NCBI GenBank assembly: GCA_937879855.1
Contig: CALFMO010000016.1
Location: forward strand, 102,426-166,425
Source: an uncultured Acidobacteriaceae bacterium
GTDB taxonomy: Bacteria; Acidobacteriota; Terriglobia; Terriglobales; Acidobacteriaceae
DNA length: 64,000 bases
Direction of reading: 5' to 3'
The position numbers and the translations under genes are program-made. The notes below the pieces were generated by a model. That model did not search any database, was not told the DNA's origin, and worked only from the letters and a program-made list of their open reading frames with translations. Position 1 is the stretch's first letter. Every line of letters starts with the position of its first letter. Shown in pieces: positions 42,941-51,601 of this stretch.

Positions 42941-43443
42941 CTATGCCGAGTCCTTGATTATGCCGAGTGCCCATCATGTCTTGAGTGAAAGCAAAACAAT
43001 CCGCCGAAAGAAATGCCATCCTAGCTCCGTGGTGTGAAGCAGTCTGGGATCTACTCGGCATAGTGCGGGAACTCTCCATGTAAGAATCCATCGTGGAGGA
43101 TTTCATGGAACGAATCTACAAACGAACCCCAACACGATTCAAACATTTCGCTCAGGCCCGCTGAGGCCTTATCTGCAGCGATTTGTAGAGAACTCAACCC
43201 AGCACGGTTACGCCAGCAAATCTATTCAGGTACAACTGCGATGCCTTGTCCGTTTCGGGCGGTGGCTGAAGAGGCGTCGTATTCCCCTCAGAAACGTCAG
43301 GCGAGCGGATATCCCAGCGGTACCTCTGTCACGACGGAGATGTGAGACAAGGCGACGCGCGAACTATACGGCGGTTCCTGCAATTGCTCGCCGAGCAGGG
43401 TGTGATAGTCGTGCCAGACACTCCACTCAAAACCGGAGGATGA
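42941..43443 (+). mobile_element. Decayed end of a RIT element (relic)
   Basis: The stretch repeats, in opposite orientation, the right end of the intact RIT element at 46972-50402. Two direct motifs, CTATGCCGAGT (42941-42951) and TTATGCCGAGT (42958-42968), are followed 84 bases later by ACTCGGCATAGT (43053-43064), then a leader, then a broken copy of the first recombinase gene. Spacing matches the intact end (5 and 86 bases there). The rest of the element is missing. Confidence 0.75.
43105..43443 (+). pseudogene. Truncated, frameshifted RIT recombinase gene
   Basis: The ATG with GGAGG upstream begins MERIYKRTP. After a frame change the sequence encodes GPLRPYLQRFVENST, QHGYASKSIQVQLR and FGRWLKRRRIPLRN; after another it encodes GDVRQGDARTIRRFLQLLAE. 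All three align with the N-terminal third of the RIT recombinase at 49004-50236 (GPLGPYLKNF…, FGRWLKRRRITLRK, GDVRQGDARTLQRFLDLLA). The catalytic domain is absent. Confidence 0.85.
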
Positions 43444-43573
43444 TCTCGTTGCTATCTTGAAAGCTCTCTAGGCTAGGCTAAGCTAGCTGTGCCGTATCTC
43501 TGCGTCGAGGGCTGGTGGGTTCAACGTCCCGATTCATACGCTGTTTCTCGCTCGACGATGCCCTGTTACCTCG

Positions 43574-46441
43574 CTAGTCACAGCGGAGGGCCACCATCGG
43601 GTCCACCTTCGTTGCCCGGCGCGCGGGGAGCCATGCCGCGAACAGCGTCATCATACTCACTACGACGAGCGCGACCGTGAAGGTCACCAGATCGAGACTG
43701 CTCAGTCCAAATAGTTGATCTTTGATGTACCTGGTGGTCAACAGGGTCAGAGGTAGCCCCAGCCCCACGCCGACGGCGAGCAACACGAGCGATTCGCCCA
43801 GAATCATCCACTGAACTGCGGGAGTTTGTGCGCCTAGGGCAATGCGAATGCCGATCTCGTTGGTACGCCGCACTACGTTATAGCTCATCACGCCATAGAG
43901 TCCAATCGCCGCCAGAAGCAGGGCGAGCAGCGAGAACAGGCTGGTCAAAGATGAGATGAGTTCGTCGTGCGTCATGAAGTTCGACATTTGATCCTGGATT
44001 GTTGTGATCCGGACAAGAGGCAGGTTTGGATCGACCGACGTGACCGCTGCACGAAGATCGGCGATGGTATAAGCCGGATCGCCTGCAGTACGCAACAGGA
44101 TCGTATAGGCGAAGCAATCCTGATTTTCTCGGCGCACCGCCGTGTTGGCGGCGACGCCATTTGCACCGGCAGCAGACGAATCGGCCGGAAGATACGGGTC
44201 GATCTGGGCAAGCGGAATGTACGTCATTGCAACCCGGTCAACATCGCGAGGGTTACCGGATTTGGTGTCGCGGGCGATACCAACAATCTGCCATGGACCT
44301 TTGACGCTGTCGATGTCGATGATGATAGACCGCCCCACCGCGTCACCTTTGGGGAAGAAGTGGCTGGCGAGCGTCTGGTTGATGATGGCCACTTTCTGGC
44401 TATTCGCGCTGTCGGCATCGTTGAAGGGACGTCCTGCGACCATCGATATTCCAGCGGTCTCAAAATACCGCCCGGAGACGCGGTTGAGGACCGAGTGCCG
44501 GTTCTCGTTGGGCGCGGGTGTGTACCCGGGAATGGTGACGCTGGAGGACCAGGTACCGCCGCTGATTGGCGGGGTCGCACTGAGAGCGACCGAGCGAACT
44601 CCGGGAAGTGCAGAGAGGCGTTCGACGAGAATCTGATGCAGGCCGGCAGTCTGGCTCGGCTTATACCCTGCAAGCTTTTCGTTGACCTCGGCGATCAGAA
44701 GGTGCGAGCGCTCAAACCCATAGTCCTGGTTCTGAAGATTGCGCAGAGTGCGGAGAAATAATCCTGAGCCGACCAGCAACAGTAGCGAGAGCATGACTTG
44801 GGCGGTGACCAGTGTTTTAGGCCAGAAGCGCGCTGATTTGCCGCCGCTGCTTTGCGCGGTGCGGGTGCCGACGCTCAGGTTTCGTGCTGCGCCAGTGCGT
44901 GCCGCGGCGAGGGCCGGGGCGAGTCCGAAGAGGATTCCAGTGAGCAGAGAGAGGCCCAGCGTGAACAGAGCGACGGTCGCATCGGGCGCGGGGTCCATCG
45001 CGATATAGGAATTGCCCTGGCTGACAACGCTGATCAGAACGCGCGTGGCGGCGAAGGCAATGCCCAGTCCAAGAGCTCCGCCGGTTAGCGACAGCAGCAG
45101 GGTCTCGATCAAGCTCTGGCGGACGATGCGTGCACGGCTGGAACCAAGGGCGAGCCGCGTCGCGATTTCGCGCTTTCGAGTGGCGGCGCGGGCCAGGAGA
45201 AAATTCGCCAGGTTGGCGCAAGCGATGAGCAGCACCAATCCGACCACGATCATCAGGATCTTCAGCGATTCGCCGTACTGGCTGCGAATGAGCGAGACCC
45301 CGTGCGCCGCAGGTACAAGCGGAACGTTGACGCGGCTGATTCCCAGCTGCCGATCGGCTGACAGGGTTCCGCCCTCGCGCTCACGGATACCATTCCTGGC
45401 TTGCTGATTGAGCCAGTTCTGGCTTCGCGCAAGTTCGGCCTTGTTGCTGGTGGCTTGCGCACTCAACCGCCCGAATAAATGGAGGAAGTACAAACCTGAA
45501 TGTGCCGTAAGCATCGACGGTTGCTGTAACACAACGGTCTGCATGCTGATCGGCGTCCATAGTTCCGTTGGCTCCAACTCCTGCTTGATGCCAAGAAATC
45601 CTTGTGGCATCACGCCGACCACTTCGAACGGAGTGCCGTTGATCGCGATCGATTTTCCAACGATGTGCGGATCGGAGGAAAGAGACTGCTGCCAAAGGTG
45701 ATAGCTCAGTACTGTAACGGCGCCCTCCCCCGGTGTGGCGTCGTCCGACGGCTGGATCGTGCGGCCCAACAGAGGTTGCGCACCGAGGACGCTGAAATAG
45801 TTGCCCGAGACAAGATTGGCCGGTGCCAGTATGGCGGGCGAACTTGCATCTGTGGTTCCACCGGCGGCAACAGGCCGGATGCTCACCTTGTTGGAGAAGC
45901 TGCCATATGCGGCGATTCCCTGGAACGGGCCCGGATCTGTTTGCATTGAGCGAGTGAAGTCCCAAGGGAAATATCCACCAAATCCGCCTAAGTCAATGCC
46001 GCCGGCAACGCCGCCGAATATGGAATCGCCGAACGCAACTAGCTGCTCAGGATTCCGGACCGGAAGATTGCGGAGCATTACCTGGTTGATAAGCGTGAAG
46101 ATTGCCGTATTGCCCCCGATGCCAAGGGCCAGCGACAGGAGGGCGATGGCGGTAAACGAAGGGCTCTTCGCCAACATCCGTATGCTATAGCGAAGATCCA
46201 TCGATAGCTCGTCCCGCAATCGCAATCCCAGCGATGCGCGGATGGCGTTCTTGTGGGACTCCATGCCGCCGAACTGGAGGCGCGCCCTGCGCATCGCTTC
46301 CTGCGGCGGAACGCCGCTATGAACCAGGTCTTCCGCAATGCTCTCCACGTGAAATCGTAGTTCCGCCTCCATGGCGGTTTCCAGGGGCGTGCGCTTCACG
46401 ATCCACTTCAGCCATGAACGGAGCCTTGCGAAAAATTTCAT
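43574..46441 (-). CDS. ADOP-family ABC transporter permease
   Basis: 955 residues from the ATG at 46441 (GGAGGAAGT upstream), overlapping the PadR stop by four bases. An N-terminal permease-prefix domain (TAMEAELRFHVESIAEDLV, AMRRARLQFGG) is followed by two MacB/FtsX halves: SIRMLAKSPSFTAIALLSLA, a periplasmic MacB core, LIACANLANFLLARAATRKR, then a second core and IALGAQTPAVQWMILGES and a C-terminal LPARRATKVDPMVALR. This is the ADOP architecture, abundant in Acidobacteria and normally without a cognate ATPase next door. It sits between two RIT ends. Confidence 0.95.
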   Translation of the reverse strand: MKFFARLRSWLKWIVKRTPLETAMEAELRFHVESIAEDLVHSGVPPQEAMRRARLQFGGMESHKNAIRASLGLRLRDELSMDLRYSIRMLAKSPSFTAIALLSLALGIGGNTAIFTLINQVMLRNLPVRNPEQLVAFGDSIFGGVAGGIDLGGFGGYFPWDFTRSMQTDPGPFQGIAAYGSFSNKVSIRPVAAGGTTDASSPAILAPANLVSGNYFSVLGAQPLLGRTIQPSDDATPGEGAVTVLSYHLWQQSLSSDPHIVGKSIAINGTPFEVVGVMPQGFLGIKQELEPTELWTPISMQTVVLQQPSMLTAHSGLYFLHLFGRLSAQATSNKAELARSQNWLNQQARNGIREREGGTLSADRQLGISRVNVPLVPAAHGVSLIRSQYGESLKILMIVVGLVLLIACANLANFLLARAATRKREIATRLALGSSRARIVRQSLIETLLLSLTGGALGLGIAFAATRVLISVVSQGNSYIAMDPAPDATVALFTLGLSLLTGILFGLAPALAAARTGAARNLSVGTRTAQSSGGKSARFWPKTLVTAQVMLSLLLLVGSGLFLRTLRNLQNQDYGFERSHLLIAEVNEKLAGYKPSQTAGLHQILVERLSALPGVRSVALSATPPISGGTWSSSVTIPGYTPAPNENRHSVLNRVSGRYFETAGISMVAGRPFNDADSANSQKVAIINQTLASHFFPKGDAVGRSIIIDIDSVKGPWQIVGIARDTKSGNPRDVDRVAMTYIPLAQIDPYLPADSSAAGANGVAANTAVRRENQDCFAYTILLRTAGDPAYTIADLRAAVTSVDPNLPLVRITTIQDQMSNFMTHDELISSLTSLFSLLALLLAAIGLYGVMSYNVVRRTNEIGIRIALGAQTPAVQWMILGESLVLLAVGVGLGLPLTLLTTRYIKDQLFGLSSLDLVTFTVALVVVSMMTLFAAWLPARRATKVDPMVALRCD

Positions 46442-46779
46442 ACTTCCTCCGGTGTCGTGCGCAGAATGCTGGCGATCAGCGATGTCATACGGTTCCACTT
46501 CTCAGTCTCGGACTGGAGTTGACGGCGGCCCGCCGCAGTCAGGCGGTAGAACTTCGCTTTGCGCTTGTTGTCGGATTCTCCCCACTCGCTGGCGATCAGG
46601 CCCTGGTGTTCCAGCCGATACAGAGCGGGGTACAGCGAACCTTGCTGGATCTCCAACTGCTCACCGGAGATCTGTTGTATGCGAAGCAAAACTCCGTAGC
46701 CATGCAGCGGGCCGAGCGAGACGGCTTTGAGGATCAGCATGTCCAGCGTACCTTGCAGCAGATCGATCTGTTTCCCCAC
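46438..46779 (-). CDS. PadR-family transcriptional regulator
   Basis: 113 residues from a GTG at 46779 with AAGGAG six bases upstream. A PadR winged helix: DLLQGTLDMLILKAVSLG, LHGYGVLLRIQQIS, IQQGSLYPALYRLEHQGLI and YRLTAAGRRQLQSE. It is coupled to the ADOP permease gene, the standard acidobacterial pairing, and probably represses this operon until an inducer is bound. Confidence 0.95.
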   Translation of the reverse strand: MGKQIDLLQGTLDMLILKAVSLGPLHGYGVLLRIQQISGEQLEIQQGSLYPALYRLEHQGLIASEWGESDNKRKAKFYRLTAAGRRQLQSETEKWNRMTSLIASILRTTPEEV

Positions 46780-46971
46780 GATCTCTCCTTGGATGTCCAA
46801 GAAAGACGATAGCAACACTCTCCTAGACTGTCAAGGAGAGTGTGAAAGACGGAATCGCGAGATCCTGCCCGAGCCACGGGCAAACAGGAAGTTATGAACA
46901 AGGCGTTGCACATATGACACGCTGACTTCATCCGATAGGAAGTGGTGAAAGGGCAAGTCTGCCCTACCACA

Positions 46972-47081
46972 ACTATGCCGAGTCGCGGTTGCTTCTTGTT
47001 GTGAAAGCCAGCAGCGGCCATGGTTCTCAAGGCATGGCGTCACAGGGAATGCGGCAAGAATCTTCGCTGGCTCGGCATAGT
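46972..47081. repeat. Left RIT end, inverted motif pair
   Basis: ACTATGCCGAGT and CTCGGCATAGT flank an 87-base spacer. The same arrangement occurs at 50277-50386 (86-base spacer) and at 42958-43064 (84). These are probably the recombinase binding sites. Confidence 0.8.
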
Positions 47082-47097
47082 AAATGGGGTTCTCGAG

Positions 47098-48096
47098 TTA
47101 CAGAGCCTTGAGAAAAGCAATGAGATCGTCGTCCGGTTTATAGCGTCGCAGCTTTTCACCCATCGGCTGAACTTTGGATAATGCCTTTTCCTTCATTGCA
47201 AGATCAGCGTCTAGGTATACCTGTGTCGTTTCGATCGATTCATGCCCGAGCCACAACGCAATCACCGTTCGATCCACTCCAGCCTGAAGCAGTTCCATCG
47301 CTGCAGTGTGGCGAAGAACATGCGGAGTTACGTGTTTCTTCGCCAGGCCCTCACACGCCCGACTGGCCGCCGTTGCATGTTTGGCCACGATATATTGAAC
47401 ACCGTCCGCGCTCAGTTGCCCTCCACGCGCGTTAGTGAACAAGACCTCACTCTTGTCGCACCGTGATTCTTTGGACCACGCTCTCAGAACAACCACAGTG
47501 CGTTTTGCAAGGGGCGTACATCGTTCTTTTCTGCCTTTGCCGATGACGCGGACGTGCGCTCCACCTTGCAGTTTCACGTCGCTCTTCCGTAATGCAATCA
47601 GCTCGGAAAGACGCAACCCCGTTTGTAGCGCCAACAGCATGAGAGCGTGGTCCCGGCGCCCTGCCCACGTGTTCAGGTTCGGTGCCTTTAGCAAGGCTTC
47701 CGCCTCGTCACGGTTAAGAAAGTTGACCAGAGTGCGCACGTGACGCTTTTGCGGAATGGCTAACACTTGCTGAATCTGACCTGTGTTAGTTGGTACTTCT
47801 AATGCGAGATAAGTGAAAAAAGAGCGAATGGCAGTCAGGCGAAGATTACGGCTTCGCGCGCTGATCCCACGCTCTCTTTCCAGCTCACTGAGGAATCCCG
47901 TGACTACGGACGCGTTAAGCTCTTCCAAGCACAGTCGGGAGGGCGCCTCCTGTTCTTTCCTCGCAATAGATTTCAACAATAGACGGAATGTGTCCCGGTA
48001 TGAACTGATTGTGTGATGGCTCACCTGCTTCTCCTGCATCAGGCGCTTCGTGAAAAAGCTCTGAAGTAGCGGAGCGACGTGGATTTTGGCTGTCAT
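47098..48096 (-). CDS. RIT tyrosine recombinase (third gene)
   Basis: 332 residues from the ATG at 48096, preceded by GGGAGGAGC and overlapping the previous stop (ATGA). The catalytic set is LALQTGLRLSELIALR, TPHVLRHTAAMEL, LWLGHESIETT and Tyr in QVYLDADLAMKEKAL. It is the promoter-distal gene of the trio. All three recombinases keep their active-site residues, so the element may be competent. Confidence 0.92.
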   Translation of the reverse strand: MTAKIHVAPLLQSFFTKRLMQEKQVSHHTISSYRDTFRLLLKSIARKEQEAPSRLCLEELNASVVTGFLSELERERGISARSRNLRLTAIRSFFTYLALEVPTNTGQIQQVLAIPQKRHVRTLVNFLNRDEAEALLKAPNLNTWAGRRDHALMLLALQTGLRLSELIALRKSDVKLQGGAHVRVIGKGRKERCTPLAKRTVVVLRAWSKESRCDKSEVLFTNARGGQLSADGVQYIVAKHATAASRACEGLAKKHVTPHVLRHTAAMELLQAGVDRTVIALWLGHESIETTQVYLDADLAMKEKALSKVQPMGEKLRRYKPDDDLIAFLKAL

Positions 48097-49007
48097 GAAT
48101 GCTCCTCCCAACGAGTGTTGAGCCGTTGGACAGCCAGGTTCATGAGCTCGGGATATTCCGTGAGGTACCAGTAGGTATTTTCTACAGACACATGACCCAG
48201 GTAAGTCGAGAGCACGGGGAGACGAGCCTCAACATCCTCGCCTGCGCGATACCAATCAATGAGCGTGCGAACTGCGAATCGGTGCCGGAAATCATGCAAT
48301 CGCGGTCCGGGTCCCGACACGACCTTTCGGATTCCAGCCACGACGGCTAGCGCTTTGAACACCTGATATATGCGCCAGGATTCAAGTCGGGCGCCCTTGG
48401 GCGTAACGAAGAAATGAGTTGAGCGCCGGATCCCAAGCAACTCCCGCCGCTTCCTGTACTCTCGGAGCTTCTTAACGGTGCTCGAATGAAGCGGAACCAG
48501 TCTGGACTTCCCGAACTTGGTGTTCCGAATGGTAAGGATTCCTTTTGTCAGGTCGACATCGTGGATCTCGAGCCCGGTGGCCTCCCCAATGCGCAACCCG
48601 GATACAGCGAGAAGGCCAAACAGGCAATAGTACGTTCCTCGCGGCTGATCATCATGGTGCCTCCATGCAGCCTCGAGTAAACGGTTGACTTCGTCCTGAC
48701 TGTATAAATAAGGACGCGGCCGCACGGATTTTGAGAACAGTAAATTCTGCGGTGGAACTTCTGTTCGGCCGTCAAAGGCCGCAGCGTACTTCGCGAACTC
48801 CCGCACGATTGTAAGCCGCTTGCTCGCTTGTCTGCCCGGCGTTTTCAGTGCCCACTCCAGCGCCAAGCGCGTCGTAATATGTGGGGCGCCTCTCATCTCC
48901 ATAGAGAGCACGAAGTTGATCAGATGCGTACCGTCGCTCCGCAACTTGAACCCGAGATTGCGCCGCAGTGCTAAATACTCTTCAAGAGTTCTTCGTAGAG
49001 TCTTCAC
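48093..49007 (-). CDS. RIT tyrosine recombinase (second gene)
   Basis: 304 residues from a GTG at 49007 (AGGAGG upstream; GTGA overlap with the first gene's stop). The catalytic set is LLAVSGLRIGEATGLEI, LHDFRHRFAVRTL, YLGHVSVENT and Tyr in YWYLTEYPEL. Translationally coupled on both sides, which suggests the three recombinases are made in fixed proportion. Confidence 0.92.
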   Translation of the reverse strand: MKTLRRTLEEYLALRRNLGFKLRSDGTHLINFVLSMEMRGAPHITTRLALEWALKTPGRQASKRLTIVREFAKYAAAFDGRTEVPPQNLLFSKSVRPRPYLYSQDEVNRLLEAAWRHHDDQPRGTYYCLFGLLAVSGLRIGEATGLEIHDVDLTKGILTIRNTKFGKSRLVPLHSSTVKKLREYRKRRELLGIRRSTHFFVTPKGARLESWRIYQVFKALAVVAGIRKVVSGPGPRLHDFRHRFAVRTLIDWYRAGEDVEARLPVLSTYLGHVSVENTYWYLTEYPELMNLAVQRLNTRWEEHS

Positions 49008-50236
49008 TGCGCACCTCCTGGCCAATGCCTCACAAGTGCACGAAGACCTCTAATATCGACTTTTGTGTAGATGAACGTTGTTTTTGGCATTGCATGCCGC
49101 AGAACTTGCCCGATGTCGGCTAAGGTTGCCCGATTCGCGAGCATTCGAGTGGCCAGGGAATGTCGAAACTGGTGCGCACCTTTGCTCTGCGATTGGACAC
49201 CTGCTCGTGCCAGTGTCTCTCTTACCATTTGGCAGACGCCCTGCGGCCCTGCGAAACCCGTGTGTGGAGCGAGGAGACGAAGGAAAACGCGCCTAGCAGG
49301 AACCGCCGGTCGGTCCCTGCGCAGGTAAGCAGCAATGGCCTTGCCAACGTCGTGCGGGAGCGGCAGCTTGCATACCTTCGCACCCTTGCCGCGTATGGTT
49401 AGAGTTCCGGCCGTCCAATCGATGTCCTCCAGTTCAAGAGAGCCCACTTCGCAGGCGCGCAGCCCAAGCCGGGATAGCAACAGCAGGATGGCATAATCTC
49501 TGCGTCCCATCGCTGTCCGACGATCGCAACTGGCCAGGACACGTTTCACTTGGCCGGGTGCCAAGAACCTGGGAATGCCGGCAAGCGAGTAACAACGGAC
49601 TTTTGGAATTGCACCGGAGATATCTCTTCCGAGAGCACCTCGAAGTACGGAGTACCTCAGGAATGAGCGCAAGGAGGCCGTTATCATCCTTGCACTTCCG
49701 GCAGAGCGCCTGGCGGCTTCCTCTTGTACAAACGCAACCAAATCACCACCATGAATGCGCGCCAGATCGAGGTCGTGGTCACTATTTTTGCCAAATCGCC
49801 AACCCAAAAATAGCGCAACAAATCCCCGGTAGTATTTGACCGTTCGAGGAGCAAGCCCTCGCTCGTATTTGAGATGTTCAGCAAACTTGTCCGCGAACAC
49901 GTCGACCTTTGTTTTCTTCCGGACTTGCGGCGTGAGGATGGCACTCTGTGCAGCGAGTAAATCCAGAAACCGCTGCAGAGTTCGGGCATCGCCTTGTCTC
50001 ACGTCACCATTTTGACGAAGATAGACTTGGGCATCGGTTAGCTGAAACTTTCTGAGCGTGATACGCCGCCTCTTCAGCCAGCGACCGAAACGGTTTATTG
50101 CCCGCAGTTGTACCTGGATGGACTCGCGGGCATAACCCTGCTGATTTGAATTCTCCGCAAAGTTCTTCAGATAAGGTCCGAGTGGACCAGAGTGGAATGC
50201 GTGGATAGTGTTGATGCGTGTGAAAATTCGTTCCAT
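49004..50236 (-). CDS. RIT tyrosine recombinase (first gene)
   Basis: 410 residues from the ATG at 50236, with GGAGG five bases upstream. An N-terminal Arm/SAM-like region (YLKNFAENSNQQGYARESIQ) precedes the catalytic set LLSRLGLRACEVGSLEL, HQFRHSLATRML, VLRHAMPKTT and Tyr in FIYTKVD. It is the largest of the trio, and its N-terminal third is also found as a relic at 43105. Confidence 0.92.
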   Translation of the reverse strand: MERIFTRINTIHAFHSGPLGPYLKNFAENSNQQGYARESIQVQLRAINRFGRWLKRRRITLRKFQLTDAQVYLRQNGDVRQGDARTLQRFLDLLAAQSAILTPQVRKKTKVDVFADKFAEHLKYERGLAPRTVKYYRGFVALFLGWRFGKNSDHDLDLARIHGGDLVAFVQEEAARRSAGSARMITASLRSFLRYSVLRGALGRDISGAIPKVRCYSLAGIPRFLAPGQVKRVLASCDRRTAMGRRDYAILLLLSRLGLRACEVGSLELEDIDWTAGTLTIRGKGAKVCKLPLPHDVGKAIAAYLRRDRPAVPARRVFLRLLAPHTGFAGPQGVCQMVRETLARAGVQSQSKGAHQFRHSLATRMLANRATLADIGQVLRHAMPKTTFIYTKVDIRGLRALVRHWPGGAQ

Positions 50237-50276
50237 GAAATCCTCCGCGCGCATTCTTTCATGGAAAGTTCCTACT

Positions 50277-50402
50277 ACTATGCCGAGTGAACTCCCGTAA
50301 CGGCTTCAGCATAGAGGGTTGAGGGCGGCGTCACATGGGCTGTGCCGTTACCGCGTCACCAACATACACTGGTCACTCGGCATAGTCAGGAACTCGGCAT
50401 AG
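50277..50402. repeat. Right RIT end, motif array
   Basis: ACTATGCCGAGT (50277-50288), ACTCGGCATAGT (50375-50386) and ACTCGGCATAG (50392-50402). The outer pair is in direct orientation five bases apart; the same three-motif pattern, inverted, is at 42941-43064. No gene lies between 50237 and 50631. Confidence 0.8.
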
Positions 50403-50631
50403 CGGCCAACGATTGTGAGGGCATCCGGCGCGTAGCGGCCAAGATGCATGGTCAGCGCCTGTGATAGCGACTGTCACACAGACCATATGGCATGATCTGC
50501 TAATCCTGACGACGTTGCGGGCTTGGACGATCCTCTCCTAGCAAGTCCCCCCGCGGCTCGGCAACCCAACCCGCCTCAAACAGCTAGTCCAAACCTAATC
50601 CCTTCGCATCCCCAGCAGAAATGAGACAGCC

Positions 50632-50844
50632 ATGAGAATTCTTGTGCCCACCAGGGCCGAACTGTACGAAAAACGCAAACAAGAACACATCGAACGCGGC
50701 TACCAAATTGAAGAGGAGCGGGCGATTCCAGTGAACGGTTTCTGCTCCTTCACGGTTGTATGTGAACCTTCTGCTTCAACCGAACTTTCAGACCTTGTCG
50801 CGCAGGCGCTCAACGGCCATGACAGCGAACAGGATGATTTTTGA
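50632..50844 (+). CDS. Small hypothetical protein
   Basis: 70 residues: RAELYEKRKQEHIERGYQIE, then GFCSFTVVCEPS and an acidic C-terminus. No family is recognised. It begins a run of small co-directional genes leading to the methyltransferase-helicase module. Confidence 0.55.
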   Translation: MRILVPTRAELYEKRKQEHIERGYQIEEERAIPVNGFCSFTVVCEPSASTELSDLVAQALNGHDSEQDDF

Positions 50845-50852
50845 GGTGGGCA

Positions 50853-51128
50853 ATGTCGCTCCGACTCCGCTTTCGTTTTGATGGCAAATGCAGCGTTCAC
50901 CCTCGCTACGATCCCACTCGTAGAGGCCGACCGCAAGACGGGAAATGTGAAGGATGTGAATCCCTGTATGTGATTTATATGTACACCAGGATCGCCAGTC
51001 GAAGAGCCGCGAACTCGAATTGTGGGATCAGCCGGTTTTCGGGCGGGCGCGAAGAAAAGCGTTCGACCGACGAACCCACTGACGCCCCCTCCAAGCTCTC
51101 AGAGCACGAAACTCCTCGATCTTTCTGA
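50853..51128 (+). CDS. Small Cys-rich (zinc-finger-like) protein
   Basis: 91 residues from the ATG at 50853 with GAGGTGG upstream. The N-terminal half has a probable zinc site, KCSVHPRYDPTRRGRPQ then GKCEGCESLYVIY (C-x2-H…C-x2-C), a pattern I know from short proteins of mobile elements. The C-terminal half is low-complexity. Confidence 0.55.
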   Translation: MSLRLRFRFDGKCSVHPRYDPTRRGRPQDGKCEGCESLYVIYMYTRIASRRAANSNCGISRFSGGREEKRSTDEPTDAPSKLSEHETPRSF

Positions 51129-51207
51129 TCGCTTCGATCCTGCTGCGCCCTTCTGATGACGATAAGGCAAATCTCTTCCACAACCAGCTTCAAACAGGAA
51201 CAGAATT

Positions 51208-51498
51208 ATGAACTTCCTGCCGACCATTCCGCTGTTTTCCTTTGGTCAAATTGTGGCCACCCCCGGAGCGCTCGCATTGTTGGAGAAGGCCAACAAGTCG
51301 CCGCTGGCGTTTCTTTCGCGTCATCTTCGCGGCGATTGGGGCGATCTCTGCCAGGAAGACAAAACTGAAAACGAATTGAGTCTCAAACACGGATTGCGTC
51401 TGCTCAGCAGCTATCCGGTTACCGACACCGAAACCCTCTGGATCATCACGGAGGCAGACCGGTCCCTGACCACGTTACTTTTGCCGTCCGAGTACTAA
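51208..51498 (+). CDS. Conserved mobile-element hypothetical protein
   Basis: 96 residues. FGQIVATPGALALLEKANKS, PLAFLSRHLRGDWGDLCQED and TLWIITEADRSLTTLLLPSEY (split: LWIITEADRS, TTLLLPSEY) are characteristic of a widespread small family of unknown function on plasmids and integrative elements. Confidence 0.7.
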   Translation: MNFLPTIPLFSFGQIVATPGALALLEKANKSPLAFLSRHLRGDWGDLCQEDKTENELSLKHGLRLLSSYPVTDTETLWIITEADRSLTTLLLPSEY

Positions 51499-51601
51499 TA
51501 GCGCGGTCGCTTTAAGAAAAGCCCCTCTAGATGCGTGCGCGGGCAATCGTCTGCTCTTCAATCGTCGGCTCTTGAATCATCTGTTCTTGAGGAGGCTATC
51601 C

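Larger units (their letters stand above)
46972..50402 (-). mobile_element. RIT element (recombinase in trio)
   Basis: About 3.4 kb with three overlapping tyrosine-recombinase genes in one direction, the hallmark of RIT elements. Each end carries a pair of inverted 12-bp motifs: ACTATGCCGAGT at 46972-46983 with CTCGGCATAGT at 47071-47081 on the left, and ACTATGCCGAGT at 50277-50288 with ACTCGGCATAGT at 50375-50386 on the right, plus an extra ACTCGGCATAG at 50392-50402. Exact termini and any target duplication are not resolved. A decayed end of a second copy lies at 42941. Confidence 0.85.

Noticed and set aside
43105..43443. Intact small recombinase gene
   Set aside because: It needs at least two frame changes and lacks the catalytic domain.
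42941..50402. Recurrent CTCGGCATAG motifs as a CRISPR-like array
   Set aside because: Copies are inverted as well as direct, irregularly placed, and located at recombinase element ends; no spacers and no cas genes.
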